Of a DNA stretch of 59,475 bases, positions 1 to 11,773 are shown one piece after another (position 1 is the first letter of the stretch; each line of letters starts with the position of its first letter). A model generated the notes under the pieces. That model ran no database searches. It saw nothing but the letters and a program-made list of their open reading frames with translations, and was not told where the DNA came from. The DNA is from Lingula anatina. Its lineage: Eukaryota; Brachiopoda; Lingulata; Lingulida; Lingulidae. The stretch is from positions 188,682-248,156 of the forward strand of contig NW_019775659.1 in NCBI RefSeq assembly GCF_001039355.2, in the 5' to 3' direction. The position numbers and the translations under genes are program-made.

Positions 1-696
1 ATGATTGCACATAAGTTCAACTAGACCTATACTAGGCAAATGACTGGTTTATTTTCTCTTACTTCCCACTTTTTCAACCAATCACCGCTTGATATTAATG
101 TGTAAGTCAGAGTCAAATGACGACAACATGTAGGACAAAATCATGTAGGCAGCTGAAGCAGAAGTCTATGTAAAGGCAATATAAGAAATAAACAAATGAT
201 AAAAATTTAATGTAAAAAACATAATATATAAGAGATAAACAAATGATAAAAATTTAAAGGGATAATAACTCTTCCTATGAGATCTATATTTCACAATAAA
301 AACATTGTGAATAACTCATAGAAATATAATATATTCTGTTTTACCACAAAAACGGCAGTTATAACTATTTTTTCTGATATCTGAGCTTGAGAGAGCTCTT
401 AAGAGATTTTAACCAAAAAACAAACTTTTTAGAAAAAAAACCAAAGACTAACTTTGAATGTAATAATGGATTCATTAACCATAGGTTAGTATGGGAAAAT
501 TGTTGTTTACTCCAGAAAAATTCATTTTTTGGCCTAAATGAAGAGTTATTATCACTTTAATGTAAAAAACATAATAGGTAATATATCCAAATTAGCATTA
601 AACATTTCAAATGTTACATGTTAATACACTGTAGCTAAAATTATGATAAATAAAATTTGTATTCCTATCTTTGCAAAAGATTATAAACATTTTTAC
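1..696. other. NEIL3 intron sequence, no exon seen
   Basis: AT-rich sequence downstream of the phase-2 donor that ends exon 7. I see no further NEIL3 exon or other gene here, so the remaining C-terminal exons should lie left of the window. Short runs of the type TAATGTAAAAAACATAAT recur near 210 and 560. Confidence 0.5.
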
Positions 697-857
697 CTTG
701 ACTGCTTTTTCTGAAGGTCGTTGACCTGACAACTGTCACAGAAATAGGTCATTCTCTCATTTTCCCCCATCCGTGTGATGGTCACCTTGTTTCCACATTC
801 TGTACATTTATGTCTGTTATATATCTTACAGGGGAGTTTGGTCCCTTTTCTTCTACA
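697..857 (-). CDS. NEIL3: NEIL3 exon 7, Nei-type zinc finger
   Basis: The acceptor CAG is at 860-858 and the donor follows 697 (AAG|GTAAAA). The exon carries the DNA-binding zinc finger, with cysteine pairs in KCTECGNKVTITR and YFCDSCQ around the strongly conserved RMGENERMTYF hairpin. It matches the vertebrate NEIL3 finger (C-x2-C spacing on both sides). Confidence 0.92.
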
Positions 858-3800
858 CTGGAAAATGATCACAAAAACAATTGAACATTATTATTGTGAA
901 CGATAAGACTGGTTGAACTGAGGGTAGAGTAACTATTTTTGTGTACAAAAACATAAAAACTACTTGTTCTTTATAATGAACACAAACTTTATAGATAATA
1001 CTAAGACAAAATCTTCAAATACACTGGCAGAGTCAAGAGATTTAATGCTTGTAAAATAGTAAACTGCCACCCTCCCCCTATTAATATCCCATGCCAGTGA
1101 AGTGTGGAAATATGTCTTCCCAGCATGAGAAAAAAGTTACAATAACATTTTTTTCTGGCTGTGGCATCAATACCAGGCACACGCCAAAAAGCAGTAAAAT
1201 AAAAAGTTTCTCCATAAAATCCAGTAAAATTTTGTAAATATGTCCAGTTAAGGACCACATTATCTGTTTTGGGTCAGTAGTAGTAGATTTAAGCTCCAAG
1301 GAACAGTAGGAACTGTTCATGGACCACATAATTCATCACTCACTTCTAGAAACACCATGGAGTAATCTCTGGTCATTTTCACCAGAAAGGAAACATGAAC
1401 CTCTGTAAGTGCAGAGATCTGAAAGGCAGAAAAGATCAGCAATTAATCAGCTGTAAGTTGACATAAGCTACTTAGAATTCAATATCTCTTACAGCTACAT
1501 ATATTATATATCTGAGCTAATATACTAACAAAACAAAATTATAATTGTAATCATCATTATTTCTTAAAACTGCTCTAAACAAACTCCTAAACAATGCTCA
1601 AAAATATTTTAAATTTAGCCTAAAATCATTCAATTAACTACAACTGATTTGAACTAATAAATAAATTTAAAATCACAGCTGAAAGAGATAAAATTAACAG
1701 TAAGTAAATTTATTTTGTTACCTTTGTATCTGGTTTAACTCCACTATCAAACAGAGCCTGAGAAAAAAGAGCATTAAGATAAATGGAATTCTCATTTTAA
1801 ATAAGAACGAACACATAGATATCTGTAAATCAGAACAATGAATATATATCATGGACTTCATAAAATTAATGATAATGGTTATTTTATCTCAACATGTTAT
1901 TTTTATTCCTTATTTATTAATTTTTTTTTGAAGAATAAGCTTTCAGCTGTTTTTTTGCGGTTTCACTTGTAAATTTTCTTACTTCCCATGAAAGTAGCTT
2001 GTGCTGATGTCTATTTTAAATTAGTGAATAAAATCATATAATTAAACTTCAGTACAGAAAAACAATTTCTTAAAAATTTAGTTACAGGGCATTTATGAGC
2101 TACAAACTTGACAGAGTAAAGGTTAAAAAGTAAGGAAAAATTGAATTTCTGTGTACAGATATTCTGTACACTGCCTACTCAAATGTTATCTAATACATAT
2201 ATTGAATTTTGTTTAAGTGTATGAGTACACAATGTATCACATTCAATTATAATTACTGACATTTGCAAAAATATATTGCCCCTTGCTTAACACCAAAATT
2301 TATTTTATCAAGAGCAGATGCCAGATCTATATTTCTTTTTAAAATAATAACTAGAATCCAATGTCAAATATGTCCATACCTCATTTTTGATGATGTTCCC
2401 CACGCCAGGGAGTATAGTTTGGTCCAGCAATACATCACACGCCATTCTGTCCTTCTCTGCGGCCACAGCTGCCGTAGCTTGGGTGTGGTTGAAAGAAGGG
2501 GAGCAGATGTCTTGGCTCTTTAACTGCTCAAATCGTCCTCTGCACTCTGCTGACAGACTAAGTGTGACAAAGAAATGAAAATGCACAAACTTTTCAATGG
2601 GCAAAAATTATCAAACTTTCAGATACATGATTTCATGATCAGAAAAATTATATTTGGATAAATAGCAATGAAGACGGTAATTTTCAAGTCATAATTTCAT
2701 GAATTAGAACATAACTATTGAGCATGGATCGAAGCAACAAAATTAAAAATCACGTTACTCTATAGCTCTGTTCTTTGCAGTTAAAGATCCACAAATGTAG
2801 AGATGTTTAATTCTGTTGCTACCACTAAATAATAGTACTGTTCTAATTTTAAGAAATTGTGACTTAAAATACGGAATTTGTAAAATTCACAATTTTTTGT
2901 ATCAATAAAAAGATAAAACAATTACTGTAAAATTTTACAGAGTTTCAAAGCTGAGGTAGGCTAACTTCCATATTTCAAACATCCATACTGTACATGCTCT
3001 GTTGTTGTTTCTGAACTTCAGTGACCTGAAGTTAATCATGCCAATCACAAATGTTAGAATTAATTAAAGAAGAAAAGGATGCTAGTCTTGGTAAAACATT
3101 TGCTTTTGTTGTTGTTTGATTGTTTATTTTGTATTGTTTTGTAAATTTATTTACTTTATTCTTCTTTCATTTATATTCTTCATGAAAGAAGACCTTGATC
3201 AGCTTTAATTCATAACAATCTATGCTAGGAATGACTTAGGATGGTTTGTAAAATAAGCCACACAGCTAATTTATCTAACCCTGCTTACCGTACTTCAACA
3301 CCAGACTTGTATAAAGTGAGCACATCCTGTGACATCTGTATTTCTAGACTAGCTGTCTCGGCAACCTTGGAGTAGTCATTGTCCAGTTGCTGGCCATTCA
3401 CACGAAATGACCCTGCCATTAGGAAGTGGATCCTGCCACATATGAAGTTGCATATATATTCATGAGACACTAGGTATTCAGCGTTCAATTTCTATTTACC
3501 TTTTGTAATTTTTTTAATATATGGAATGGATTCAATGATTTCATTATTTATTTAAATTTACTGCTGCTTTATTTCATCAGATTTTCTTTCTATTCATCCC
3601 TTCTCACCCCCGTTTTAAATTTACTTTTTGTGTCGTTAATTTCCATATTAAAAGAATTCATTTAATTCAGAAGGAAGGAATTATAATAATAATAATAATA
3701 ATTTATTCGAGCATTAAATGTGGCAGTTACATTTGTTAGCCCTCTATACTACAAATATATAAATAAATAAATAGTTATACATCACTATGGATTACTACTA

Positions 3801-4804
3801 ATACAGTGTTTAAGATTATTAATTACAGTGTATACGTTGTTTAAAATACTTATTACAATTGTAAATAGTTCAATACACTGAGGGAACACACATTTTCTTT
3901 GATAGGCTTATAGCTATATGTATCTAATGTGCCATACTTAAGGTTCATATAATATATAGCAGGATGAGGCTACTTCAGTGTGGCAGATGCTCATTTCTTT
4001 TGGAAATATATAAATAAATAAATAGTTATACATCACTATGGATTACTACTAATACAGTGTTTAAGATTATTAATTACAGTGTATACGTTGTTTAAAATAC
4101 TTATTACAATTGTAAATAGTTCAATACACTGAGGGAACACACATTTTCTTTGATAGGCTTATAGCTATATGTATCTAATGTGCCATACTTAAGGTTCATA
4201 TAATATATAGCAGGATGAGGCTACTTCAGTGTGGCAGATGCTCATTTCAGACCCTTCCTGCTTTTTACTAGGTTAACGTACATAATCATGATTTTAACAG
4301 CAATATTCAAAACTCAAGTTTAAACCTCATTTTCATGTATTTGTGCAAATAATCCTATAGCTTAAAGCAACAAATACAAAGAAATTATAACAAATCCAGG
4401 GTATTTTTTTTTCGTTCTCACCTAAGGCACATTTCACCAAAATACATGAACAGTTCCTTCCCAAGAGTCTGCACATCTTGAAGAGTGAGGCCAATAAACT
4501 GGTCAAACTGAGAGCCACCATCAGGGAGCTTTTTGGCTTTCTGAAAACAAATATACACTGAGCAAGATATCCATTAGCTTGGTAGTTGGATCATAAACGA
4601 TAATTATTTAACGCAATACGGCAAATGTCCGGATTAAATCAAATGTTTCCACCGACACTAGCTTTGCGTGTTAGCGGACAAGTCTCGTCGAAGTGTTCAA
4701 GTTACCATTTTAGTTGCATTGCCCTCTATTCTCTTCACTTTCTGTCCTCTTAACCTAGCTCTGATCTTCTCCCCTTTGATCGTGCATCCTGGTCCTTCAA
4801 CCAT
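697..4804 (-). CDS. NEIL3: NEIL3-like DNA glycosylase/AP lyase, seven 5' exons (partial at 3' end)
   Basis: Seven exons were joined by GT-AG sites with matching phases: 4706-4804, 4422-4540, 3289-3432, 2380-2557, 1722-1757, 1344-1418 and 697-857 (812 coding bases, about 270 residues). The protein starts MVEGPGCTIKGEKIRAR, the NEIL3 signature. In this family the initiator Met is removed and Val2 is the nucleophile, where other Fpg/Nei enzymes use Pro. Later segments read GKELFMYFGE, then CDVLLDQTILPGVGNIIKNE (the helix-two-turn-helix), then a C-x2-C...C-x2-C finger containing RMGENERMTYFC. Family role (established): excision of oxidised bases in single-stranded DNA and unhooking of interstrand crosslinks at replication forks. 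The vertebrate protein is about 600 residues with C-terminal RanBP2-type and GRF zinc fingers; those exons would lie left of position 697. The last visible donor, at 697/696, has phase 2. The gene diverges from the Mab-21 array. Confidence 0.93.
3753..4248. repeat. Near-perfect 245-bp tandem duplication in NEIL3 intron 2
   Basis: Positions 3753-3997 and 4004-4248 are almost identical (period 251). Both begin AAATATATAAATAAATAAAT and end GGCAGATGCTCATTTC, with a 6-bp joint between them. The duplication lies wholly within the intron between exons 2 and 3, so the protein is unaffected. The near-identity implies a recent event or an assembly effect. Confidence 0.9.
4706..4804 (-). CDS. NEIL3: NEIL3 exon 1 with Met-Val start
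   Basis: The ATG is at 4804-4802 and the exon ends at 4706 before a GTAACT donor in phase 0. It encodes 33 residues beginning MVEGPGCTIKGEKIRAR. The start is fixed by family conservation of the Val immediately after Met. The exon is too short for ordinary ORF calling, and an open frame on the opposite strand over it is a shadow. Confidence 0.93.
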
Positions 4805-5923
4805 ATTATGCAGCACGCGGTTTGACACACCAGGAAATGTGAATTACACAACACTTTTATTTTTCCCGCCACTCTTGTCGATAGGGGGCGCTGAGGTGCA
4901 TTGTTTCATATCGCTGATTGTATTCGACGTTTGCAGTTGGTTGGCTTGGAGCCTTGTTTAATGGGTCCAAGTTTTCGGTAACTTAAACATTGAACGCTGT
5001 TCCTGAATAGAAAATATGCTCTTGAAATTTACGATTGCTAATAAACGTATTCAAGAACAAAACTGATATCAAGAAAATTTAAACAAACTTAATTTATACA
5101 AAAAAATTCGAAATTGTTGCCTTTATCGCCGGATAAAGGTCGATAAAATTTGAGCACCAACAAACGTACAAACTCGCCAGCGAGCAGACAAATAGACTTG
5201 CGATTTTTTTTTTTTTTTTTTTTTTTTTTTTGCAAGCAATAATTTGTCAGTGGCTGGTCACAAGAGTAGTCGATATGAACAGCAATCCAGTATATAATGA
5301 TTTGTAGATTGTGTTAGTTGTGCAAAAAATGTTGAATTGTTCAGTGTCCACGAGAGAGAAATAAAATTAACATAGGCCTACCGTGGTAATGACAACAAGT
5401 TGTCAAAAAGACTACAACTCTTCGATTACAATAATTTAGTCGTCGCTTCCTCCCCATACATGTGAATACATAAACAGATACATTTTCAAATAATAATTAT
5501 AACACCGTAGGCCTACCATCACAATTTCGAAATCATTCTGCTCAGTGTAAATGTCACACAACATTTCGGTAAAGAATAATAAAAAAAATTGATAAATTTA
5601 TTCAGTTATAATATCAAAATATATGTAAATGACTTAATAGCAAAACGTACGTGAACTGACACCATACCTCCTTACACAGAGCCCCTATAGCTATGTGCAT
5701 GTATTTTGTTGTGACCTACTTTATGACAATTGAAAACGCGACCTGGGTTTTTGTTAATACAAAATCAATACGACGTCGAAACCTTGACCTCCTCAAGTCT
5801 GTTGACGCAGAGATTATACAGTATTACACGCTTTATCTTCGTCGTAACATAGGGGAGTCGTCATCACCTGACAAATTCTTTATTATCTTTCGAACTTTGA
5901 ATTCGAAAATCAAGACGCCAGCA
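4805..5923. promoter_or_regulatory. Divergent intergenic region between NEIL3 and the Mab-21 array
   Basis: The stretch separates the NEIL3 start (minus strand, 4804) from the conserved start of the first Mab-21 gene (plus strand, 5924). It should hold both promoters; no TATA box or binding site could be assigned with confidence. A T28 tract lies at 5204-5231. Positions from about 5690 to 5923 resemble the leader found before the other array genes (GACCTACTTTATGACAA and so on). That leader happens to stay open in gene 1, giving a 77-residue in-frame extension. Confidence 0.4.
5204..5231. repeat. Poly(T) tract, 28 bp
   Basis: Homopolymer in the divergent intergenic region. No retroelement body or target-site duplication was recognised next to it. 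Confidence 0.9.
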
Positions 5924-8050
5924 ATGGCAGAGAGCAACATGGGCAATATGGAGACTTTAAATGACGAAATAAACAGGGGACTTGATAGGTTTGGTTTATG
6001 CCGAGCAGCCCGAGAGCTGAACTACCTGAGAACAGACATATTTGAAATTTTACAATCCGGGTCTTGTATCAAGAAACACTGTGGCAGCAAAGGGGACAGC
6101 GTTCCCTATGGTTTGGACGAGGAAGGGCGACGTGTTCCATCTGACTTTGATTTAATGGTGTATGACTATACAGACGTCGTATTCTGCAATGATCCTCAAT
6201 TCACTTTTCACCCTCCAAAGGATACAAACCCAGCTGATGTGCGTACATATTACTTCGATACATCAGACTCACATGTCGGTTACGGCAAGTTACGCCCAGT
6301 AGGCGCAACCGCAGCAATTGAGAAAGAGGAGTTCTTGTCAAGCGAAGAAGTAGCAGAGGAGTTTCACAAGTCAAGGCAGAGTAACAAAGACGCTTTAGAA
6401 ACTGAGAGACATGGCCCCTCCTCCTACGTTAGTTTTCAACCTGTCCCTAAAAGCGACGGCAGCAGCCCACATTGGACAGCCGATTCAGACACAGTACTGG
6501 CTTTCCCTGTGGTAGACGGCTGGCCGGACTGTCTAAAAGGTTGGCTCACCCGAGAGAGGGTGCATGGATGGCCTACGGAAGAAAATATCGCAGCCATTTT
6601 GCAAGATGGCTGCCACATTGTTCCGATCGGCCATAAGAACAGTAGTCCCGAGCGTCATAGATACGAGTGGAGGATTTCAACGGTTTTGGCCGAGCGGACC
6701 CTCGTGCGGTCATTTACTAATACTCAGCACAGAGCTCATTTTATACTGAAATACATCAAGACTTTGATCGAAAAGAAAACTGGGCGTCAGGGAATCCTCA
6801 CATCGTATCACATAAAGACACTGATGCTGTGGATAGTTCACGAAACGCCTCGTGACATGTGGCGCAGAGACAATCTTATTCAGTGTGTAGAGAAGTGCCT
6901 CGAGAGGTTTCTCAAGTGGTTTGATGATGGCTACCTTCCACTTTATTTCATGCCTGATAATAACCTTATTGACACCCTGACAGTTAAACAACACCAGAGT
7001 ATTTCCAAAGAGTTGTCATTCATCAGGGGCAATCTTACAGGTCCTCTACAAGTCATCAAAAATTTGCAAGAATTTAATATGCTCAGCGTCACCCCCGTTT
7101 TAACCAGTATTTGCTTAGATATGCCTTTCTTACGAAAGGAGAATTTGATCGCTCAGCAAAATATGCAAAGATGTTGTCACAGCGTTTTTGATAAATCTTT
7201 AGGGCAACACATGTCACGGATTTTGGAAAGGCTACAGCAGCACATTGAAGGATGCAACAGTCATGTGCGCGCCCTGAAGGGAAATGTAGAAAGCGATTTT
7301 GTGAAAACTGAACAAATATTTATTTCTTCTGTTGACCTGGACATGGCAAGTAACAAACTCAAACTAGCGAATTTCTATTACACTTGGGGTAAAACTGCAA
7401 AAGCCATCGGCAACGCTGCAGGTGCCACCAAGCATTTTGAAAGCGCCGGAAAGTACATCACACTCGCGCTGGAAGATGGAAACTTGAAATATTACATATT
7501 ATATCCAAAGGGCCCATGGATATCTAAGCACGACCGCCCATTTTTGGACAAGCAGGGCAGAGAAATAGACGGTATGCTTGAGCAAGAATCAGGTATTGGT
7601 AGGGGACGGGATTTAGTTCTCTGGATACTGGAAAAACGCATTTTTTGTTGGCCTGTTTACTATCCACCAGCGTTTCTCTGCACTTTGCCTGAACAAGTGC
7701 AATACGTTTTCCACGCTGCCACAGGAAAACATCCAAGAGAACTACCCTTCATCCACCCACTTGTGTTTGGGAAATTTCTGGCGATTCTCATTGCCAATGA
7801 CACGTGCCACGAGAGCAGCCGAGAGACTGAAGTCTCTGAGCGCATGCGAGAATTACAGGAGGCATGTGACAAGAGTGTTTATCTGCGTTTCGAGAAAGCG
7901 ATTGGATACGCTCTTCTGGGACAAATTCACATGATGAACAATAACAAAGCGGATGCTGTTATCTGTTTCATAACGTCCTACCGTTTGTGGGCGACCACTG
8001 AAAACTGTGCGATATGGCTGCTTTGCATAATGTGTCTTGCGGAGATATAA
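5924..8050 (+). CDS. Mab-21/cGAS-like nucleotidyltransferase with TPR-like C-terminus (array gene 1)
   Basis: Intronless frame of 708 residues from the Met at 5924, chosen because MAES/TLN(D/E)E aligns with the starts of genes 2 and 3; an ATG at 5693 is also in frame. Visible parts: an N-terminal helical segment (1-50); the NTase GS motif at 54-55; acidic pair D74 and D76 in PSDFDLMVYDYTD; probable third metal ligand D189 in DTVLAFPVVDGWP; then the Mab-21 helical domain (about 200-350) with GCHIVPIGHK, YEWRISTVLAE, SYHIKTLMLW and YFMPDNNLID. The C-terminal third has TPR-like helices: KLKLANFYYTWGK, and near the end IGYALLGQIHMMNNNKADAV. Family knowledge: cGAS-like receptors make cyclic nucleotide messengers that activate STING. 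The ligand and product here are unknown. It ends about 20 residues before genes 2 and 3 and lacks their FDEFLRTQSVK tail. Catalysis is inferred from retained motifs only. Confidence 0.88.
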   Translation: MAESNMGNMETLNDEINRGLDRFGLCRAARELNYLRTDIFEILQSGSCIKKHCGSKGDSVPYGLDEEGRRVPSDFDLMVYDYTDVVFCNDPQFTFHPPKDTNPADVRTYYFDTSDSHVGYGKLRPVGATAAIEKEEFLSSEEVAEEFHKSRQSNKDALETERHGPSSYVSFQPVPKSDGSSPHWTADSDTVLAFPVVDGWPDCLKGWLTRERVHGWPTEENIAAILQDGCHIVPIGHKNSSPERHRYEWRISTVLAERTLVRSFTNTQHRAHFILKYIKTLIEKKTGRQGILTSYHIKTLMLWIVHETPRDMWRRDNLIQCVEKCLERFLKWFDDGYLPLYFMPDNNLIDTLTVKQHQSISKELSFIRGNLTGPLQVIKNLQEFNMLSVTPVLTSICLDMPFLRKENLIAQQNMQRCCHSVFDKSLGQHMSRILERLQQHIEGCNSHVRALKGNVESDFVKTEQIFISSVDLDMASNKLKLANFYYTWGKTAKAIGNAAGATKHFESAGKYITLALEDGNLKYYILYPKGPWISKHDRPFLDKQGREIDGMLEQESGIGRGRDLVLWILEKRIFCWPVYYPPAFLCTLPEQVQYVFHAATGKHPRELPFIHPLVFGKFLAILIANDTCHESSRETEVSERMRELQEACDKSVYLRFEKAIGYALLGQIHMMNNNKADAVICFITSYRLWATTENCAIWLLCIMCLAEI

Positions 8051-8804
8051 TTAAGTTTTATTTACAATATATTCATATGGCAAAAACACCAACTGTGGAA
8101 CTTACCGATTTGAACGAAGTAAAAGATATTGTATTAACTATAGATTGCTAATAATTAGAGAAATCATGGCTGTTTTACGGCAAGTGCATAATATTTTGAT
8201 ATTTGTATATTTGAATGTTAGGTGGTATATTAATGAAAAAATCGAAAGCACGCTAAAAATCCATTTGAAAGGAGCATTCCTTACCTTCAAGCCGCTAAGT
8301 AGGATCCGAATGCAAACAAATATCAATTATTCTTATATAAGCCCCTATAGTATCTAAATTTATTGAGCAGACGTCATCTTAGTAGGAAGTGTCAAAGTCA
8401 ACGAAGATAGGTGTGTTAAAAGTATGTGAACATCGTTAAGTTGAATGTTGATTGATGGTAACTTGTCTCCAAAATTTGGAATTTTGGCAAAATTGCTTGC
8501 AAGGGTATGTAGGATTATATGCTATGTAATGCAACTAATGGCTCTACTTGTCTTTATGTTAGTAAGTATAATTTAGATATATGACTACAAATATAATATC
8601 TTAATCTATTCCAATAACTATACGTGTAGGTCTTTGGTATTATTATATAACACCAACTTACATGATAATTAGTTTTTACTCTTAAATGCTGTTCACATTC
8701 AAGTCAAGTGCAGTAAAGTCTACATGCGTACTGAAATACTGTATGTATGTGTTTGTGTCATAGTTAATATATAAACCCACGTGTACATGAATTATTTGGT
8801 TTAC

Positions 8805-8830
8805 AAAAAAAAAAAAAAAAAAAAAAAAAA
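8805..8830. repeat. Poly(A) tract, 26 bp
   Basis: Homopolymer about 750 bp after gene 1. It is too far from the stop codon, and has no flanking duplication seen, to be read as a retrogene tail. Confidence 0.9.
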
Positions 8831-9408
8831 CAGACCGGGACTATCCAAAAGACAAAGCACGTTGTTCATACACAAGGGTTCGCCAATTATTTATGTAAGA
8901 ACAAAATGATTGTATCAAACTTTGTTTATGGTTTATTGCATCAGATATGCTGAGCAAGCACATCTATCACATTCCTTTAATAAAAGGACCCTATTAGCAT
9001 AAGTGAACAGTTCTAGTTGTCACACCCAGTAGAGTATGGGTCAGTTAGGTGTGTGCTGCAGAGGTGCAGAAATACAGTGGCATTTTTTTTTTGTATTTAC
9101 CCAGTAGAGGCATAATGGTAAGATTTTATGCCAATTTTGTACATAATGTATAATATCAGTATTTCTCTGTTTATATTATATAATTTTTATTAATTAATAA
9201 CCTGGTTGCTAAATGTATTTTAATTTGTTATATAAACTCAGATGTTATGTGAGAAGTGGTGAAACCAGCTAGACAAATAAGTGACAATTGTATTTTCTTT
9301 GTTTTAGTTACACGGCTGTTTCAACCTGAGAATATTTGAATAAAGCTCAAGTAAAGGAATATGCCCGTTGTCAGTTGCCTCGCTTTTCTGTGACCCCTGC
9401 GAGCTACA

Positions 9409-9410
9409 AT

Positions 9411-9445
<35 letters not shown>

Positions 9446-9446
9446 T
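9409..9446. repeat. (ATTT)n microsatellite
   Basis: About nine tetranucleotide units in intergenic DNA. Confidence 0.95.
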
Positions 9447-10779
9447 AATAGCAGATATTGTCAGTCTAATATATGTATCATAAACGCCAACCAATCCAAA
9501 TGCATCAAAGAATAAAATCTAGTCAATGTCATTTGTTAATGTTAGGAACCAATGTTATTTAGATAAATTAATGACACACTGGGGAAGGGTAATAGTGCAT
9601 CTTTAGAAAATGCCGAGAGTAGACCTTTCATAGCATTTTGAGAGAAGTGCAAGAAGAATTTTTTATAGTTGTTGTGTAGTGATGTATAATGTAGATACAA
9701 GAAGCAAAAAATGAGATAATTTGTATTATTTATGTCACGGCGCATCAGCAACAATTGCTTTACTTTCTCTATAATGCTGTTATAAGTAAGGAATAACGAC
9801 GGTCTGGAACTTTCGAACGTTACTCCACCGATTCTCTTTATACAATTTATTCTCTATTTCTGCGTACTGATCATACGTTTACGTGATTTCTTTCCTTAGT
9901 CTTTGCCTGATTACCAGGAATTTTCCATTCTCATGCTGCAAACCACCATGCAACATTTCCTTATTAGGGAATTTCTAAAGGGCTAGTTTTCAATTAAAAA
10001 TATTCAAAATACTATTTGAAATACTCATGCTTGGACCACATTCAACCTTAGTTTGCATGTGTTTTACACGTGTCAGAAACTTGCAAATATATTGAGCAGT
10101 TAACCAATCAAATCGAGCTATATGGGACTTTGACATGTTCCATCTTTTCCTACCAAGAAAACAATTTCTACACTCGTTGGCTCTTTAAGAAATTTAACTT
10201 ACACTAAACAACTCCGAATCCTTTTATTCGTTTGATTCCGTTTTAATGACAACTTCTTGGTCTAATACAAAGCCTGCATGCCACAAGTACACATATACGT
10301 GAAGATATAAATTTTGCGATAAACATATATTCCAGATTTAAAACACGCCACAGTTTTTACACTTCATGTAAATGTCATTTTTTCTAGATTGAAATGTTTT
10401 TAATGTTAAAGGTAATGTTGTCAACTGGTAACTAATTTATTAAGACCGCCAACCCATCCAAATATCGTTGATTTCGAAAGTATTGTCCGATTGATATAAA
10501 AGCTGGACTAGATTTTTAAAGCCCCTAAAGTAATTAAGTCATTGTTCGATGTTAAAAGTTGAAAATAACTAAAAATTGAAAAAAAAAACTATATGTACTC
10601 AGATATAGCGAATTTGTGCAATGTGCAAGACGATTCTAAATTAAGCGAAAATATTTTGAGAAGCTTTCTTTTTCTCACAGAATGAGATTTGCGTTGCGCA
10701 TGGTATAAATGATTCCTAATCTATTTCCGAAATATCCCATTAAACGATTCAGACGTTGATGGACTTCTGTGTCGATGCT

Positions 10780-11773
10780 ATATCTTTTTAGTAAATTTTG
10801 GCACACCTGTGGAGTAGATGGGGACTGAAGACGGGTGGTCGTGCATAAAAAAAGGTTTTCTCGTTATAGAATGTTGTTGAGTATATATGATAAATTATGT
10901 TGAAGAGACAAGGACGATGAAAAGACTACATGTATGCAAAAGATAATAAATGCATGCTTTATCACCGAATTAAATATATCGTCCAATTAAAAAATATATC
11001 CTTTCGAAATAATTTTGGCAGTCATCAAATCAATAGTGATACCAAATAGTTCCCCCACATGAGCAGCACCCGCTGTATGTCACTGGTGTCAGCTGGTGTC
11101 TAGAAGGGGCAGCCGCCCATCCCCTACATTTGTAACCACTCAATTTTTTTTATCGACACATACCGAACGAATTATACCATGTTACCTCCCATGTTTTCTC
11201 TCCTCTGCCCCCCCCCCCTTCTCCAGTCCCTCTCTTACTTGACTTGAAAGGTTAGACAGAGCGATTGTCACCGGGCTGTTTACGCATTTTAGGCTAGATT
11301 AATGTAAATATTTTAAGCCCCAGGAACATGTTGTTTGCCATCCCACTTCAATATCCTTTCGGATTTTTTATACATTGAAAGCGCCAGATTTTCTTTCCAA
11401 ATGCATTGATTTCAACAACTCAAAACAAATCGTCGCCGTACCCTTTATTAGTTCCTGAATAAAATTGCTTACATTTTGATGTCAACTTCAAATGGCACTG
11501 TACAAAACGTTCGTAATTTACACGATACGCACAAAGGTCTTTGTGCATTTTATTTTTTTGACCTACTTTATAACAAATGAAAATTACTTAGCGACCGGAG
11601 TGTTTGACAATAAAAAATCTATACGACTAAGAAACTTCGAATAAACAGATATAATCTTCGGTATTCCATGCTTTATTTTAGTTGTTAACGGGGCAGGTGC
11701 AGTCGTTACTACCTGACAAATTATAAATTTGTCCTGAACCAATATTTTAATTCGAACTTTTAAGGCACCAGCT
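10780..11773. other. Left edge of the repeated spacer modules and leader of gene 2
   Basis: From about 10.78 kb the spacer resembles modules at about 16.38 kb and 23.82 kb (GTAGATGGGGACTGA, then the MAAAGGTT-type and AGACAAGGACGATGAAAAGA segments). From about 11432 the gene-2 leader begins (TTCCTGAATAAAATTGCTTAC), followed by GATACGCACAAAGG and GACAAATTATAAATTTGTCC. A pyrimidine-rich stretch ending in AG at 11680-11681 (CTTTATTTTAG) is also present before genes 3 and 4, so it could be a 5'UTR splice acceptor. Confidence 0.6.

Larger units (their letters stand above)
8051..10779. other. Intergenic region downstream of array gene 1
   Basis: No gene recognised. The short open frames here have no family resemblance and lie in AT-rich DNA. 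It contains an A26 tract (8805-8830) and an (ATTT)n microsatellite (9409-9446). The 3' flank shared by genes 2-4 is not evident after gene 1, which fits gene 1 being the oldest or most diverged copy. Confidence 0.6.

Noticed and set aside
1001-1329. Minus-strand frames between NEIL3 exons 6 and 7
   Set aside because: Exons 6 and 7 join in phase 0 as the family requires; these frames are intronic.
4668-4961. 97-codon open frame on the plus strand
   Set aside because: It lies opposite NEIL3 exon 1, whose MVEGPGC start is unmistakable; the plus-strand frame has no recognisable domain.
5693-5923. Upstream ATG as the start of array gene 1
   Set aside because: Genes 2-4 start at the position matching 5924, and their homologous upstream sequence is not open. 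Kept only as a low-interest possibility.
8805-8830. Poly(A) as evidence that gene 1 is a recent retrogene
   Set aside because: It is about 750 bp beyond the stop, with no flanking direct repeat recognised.
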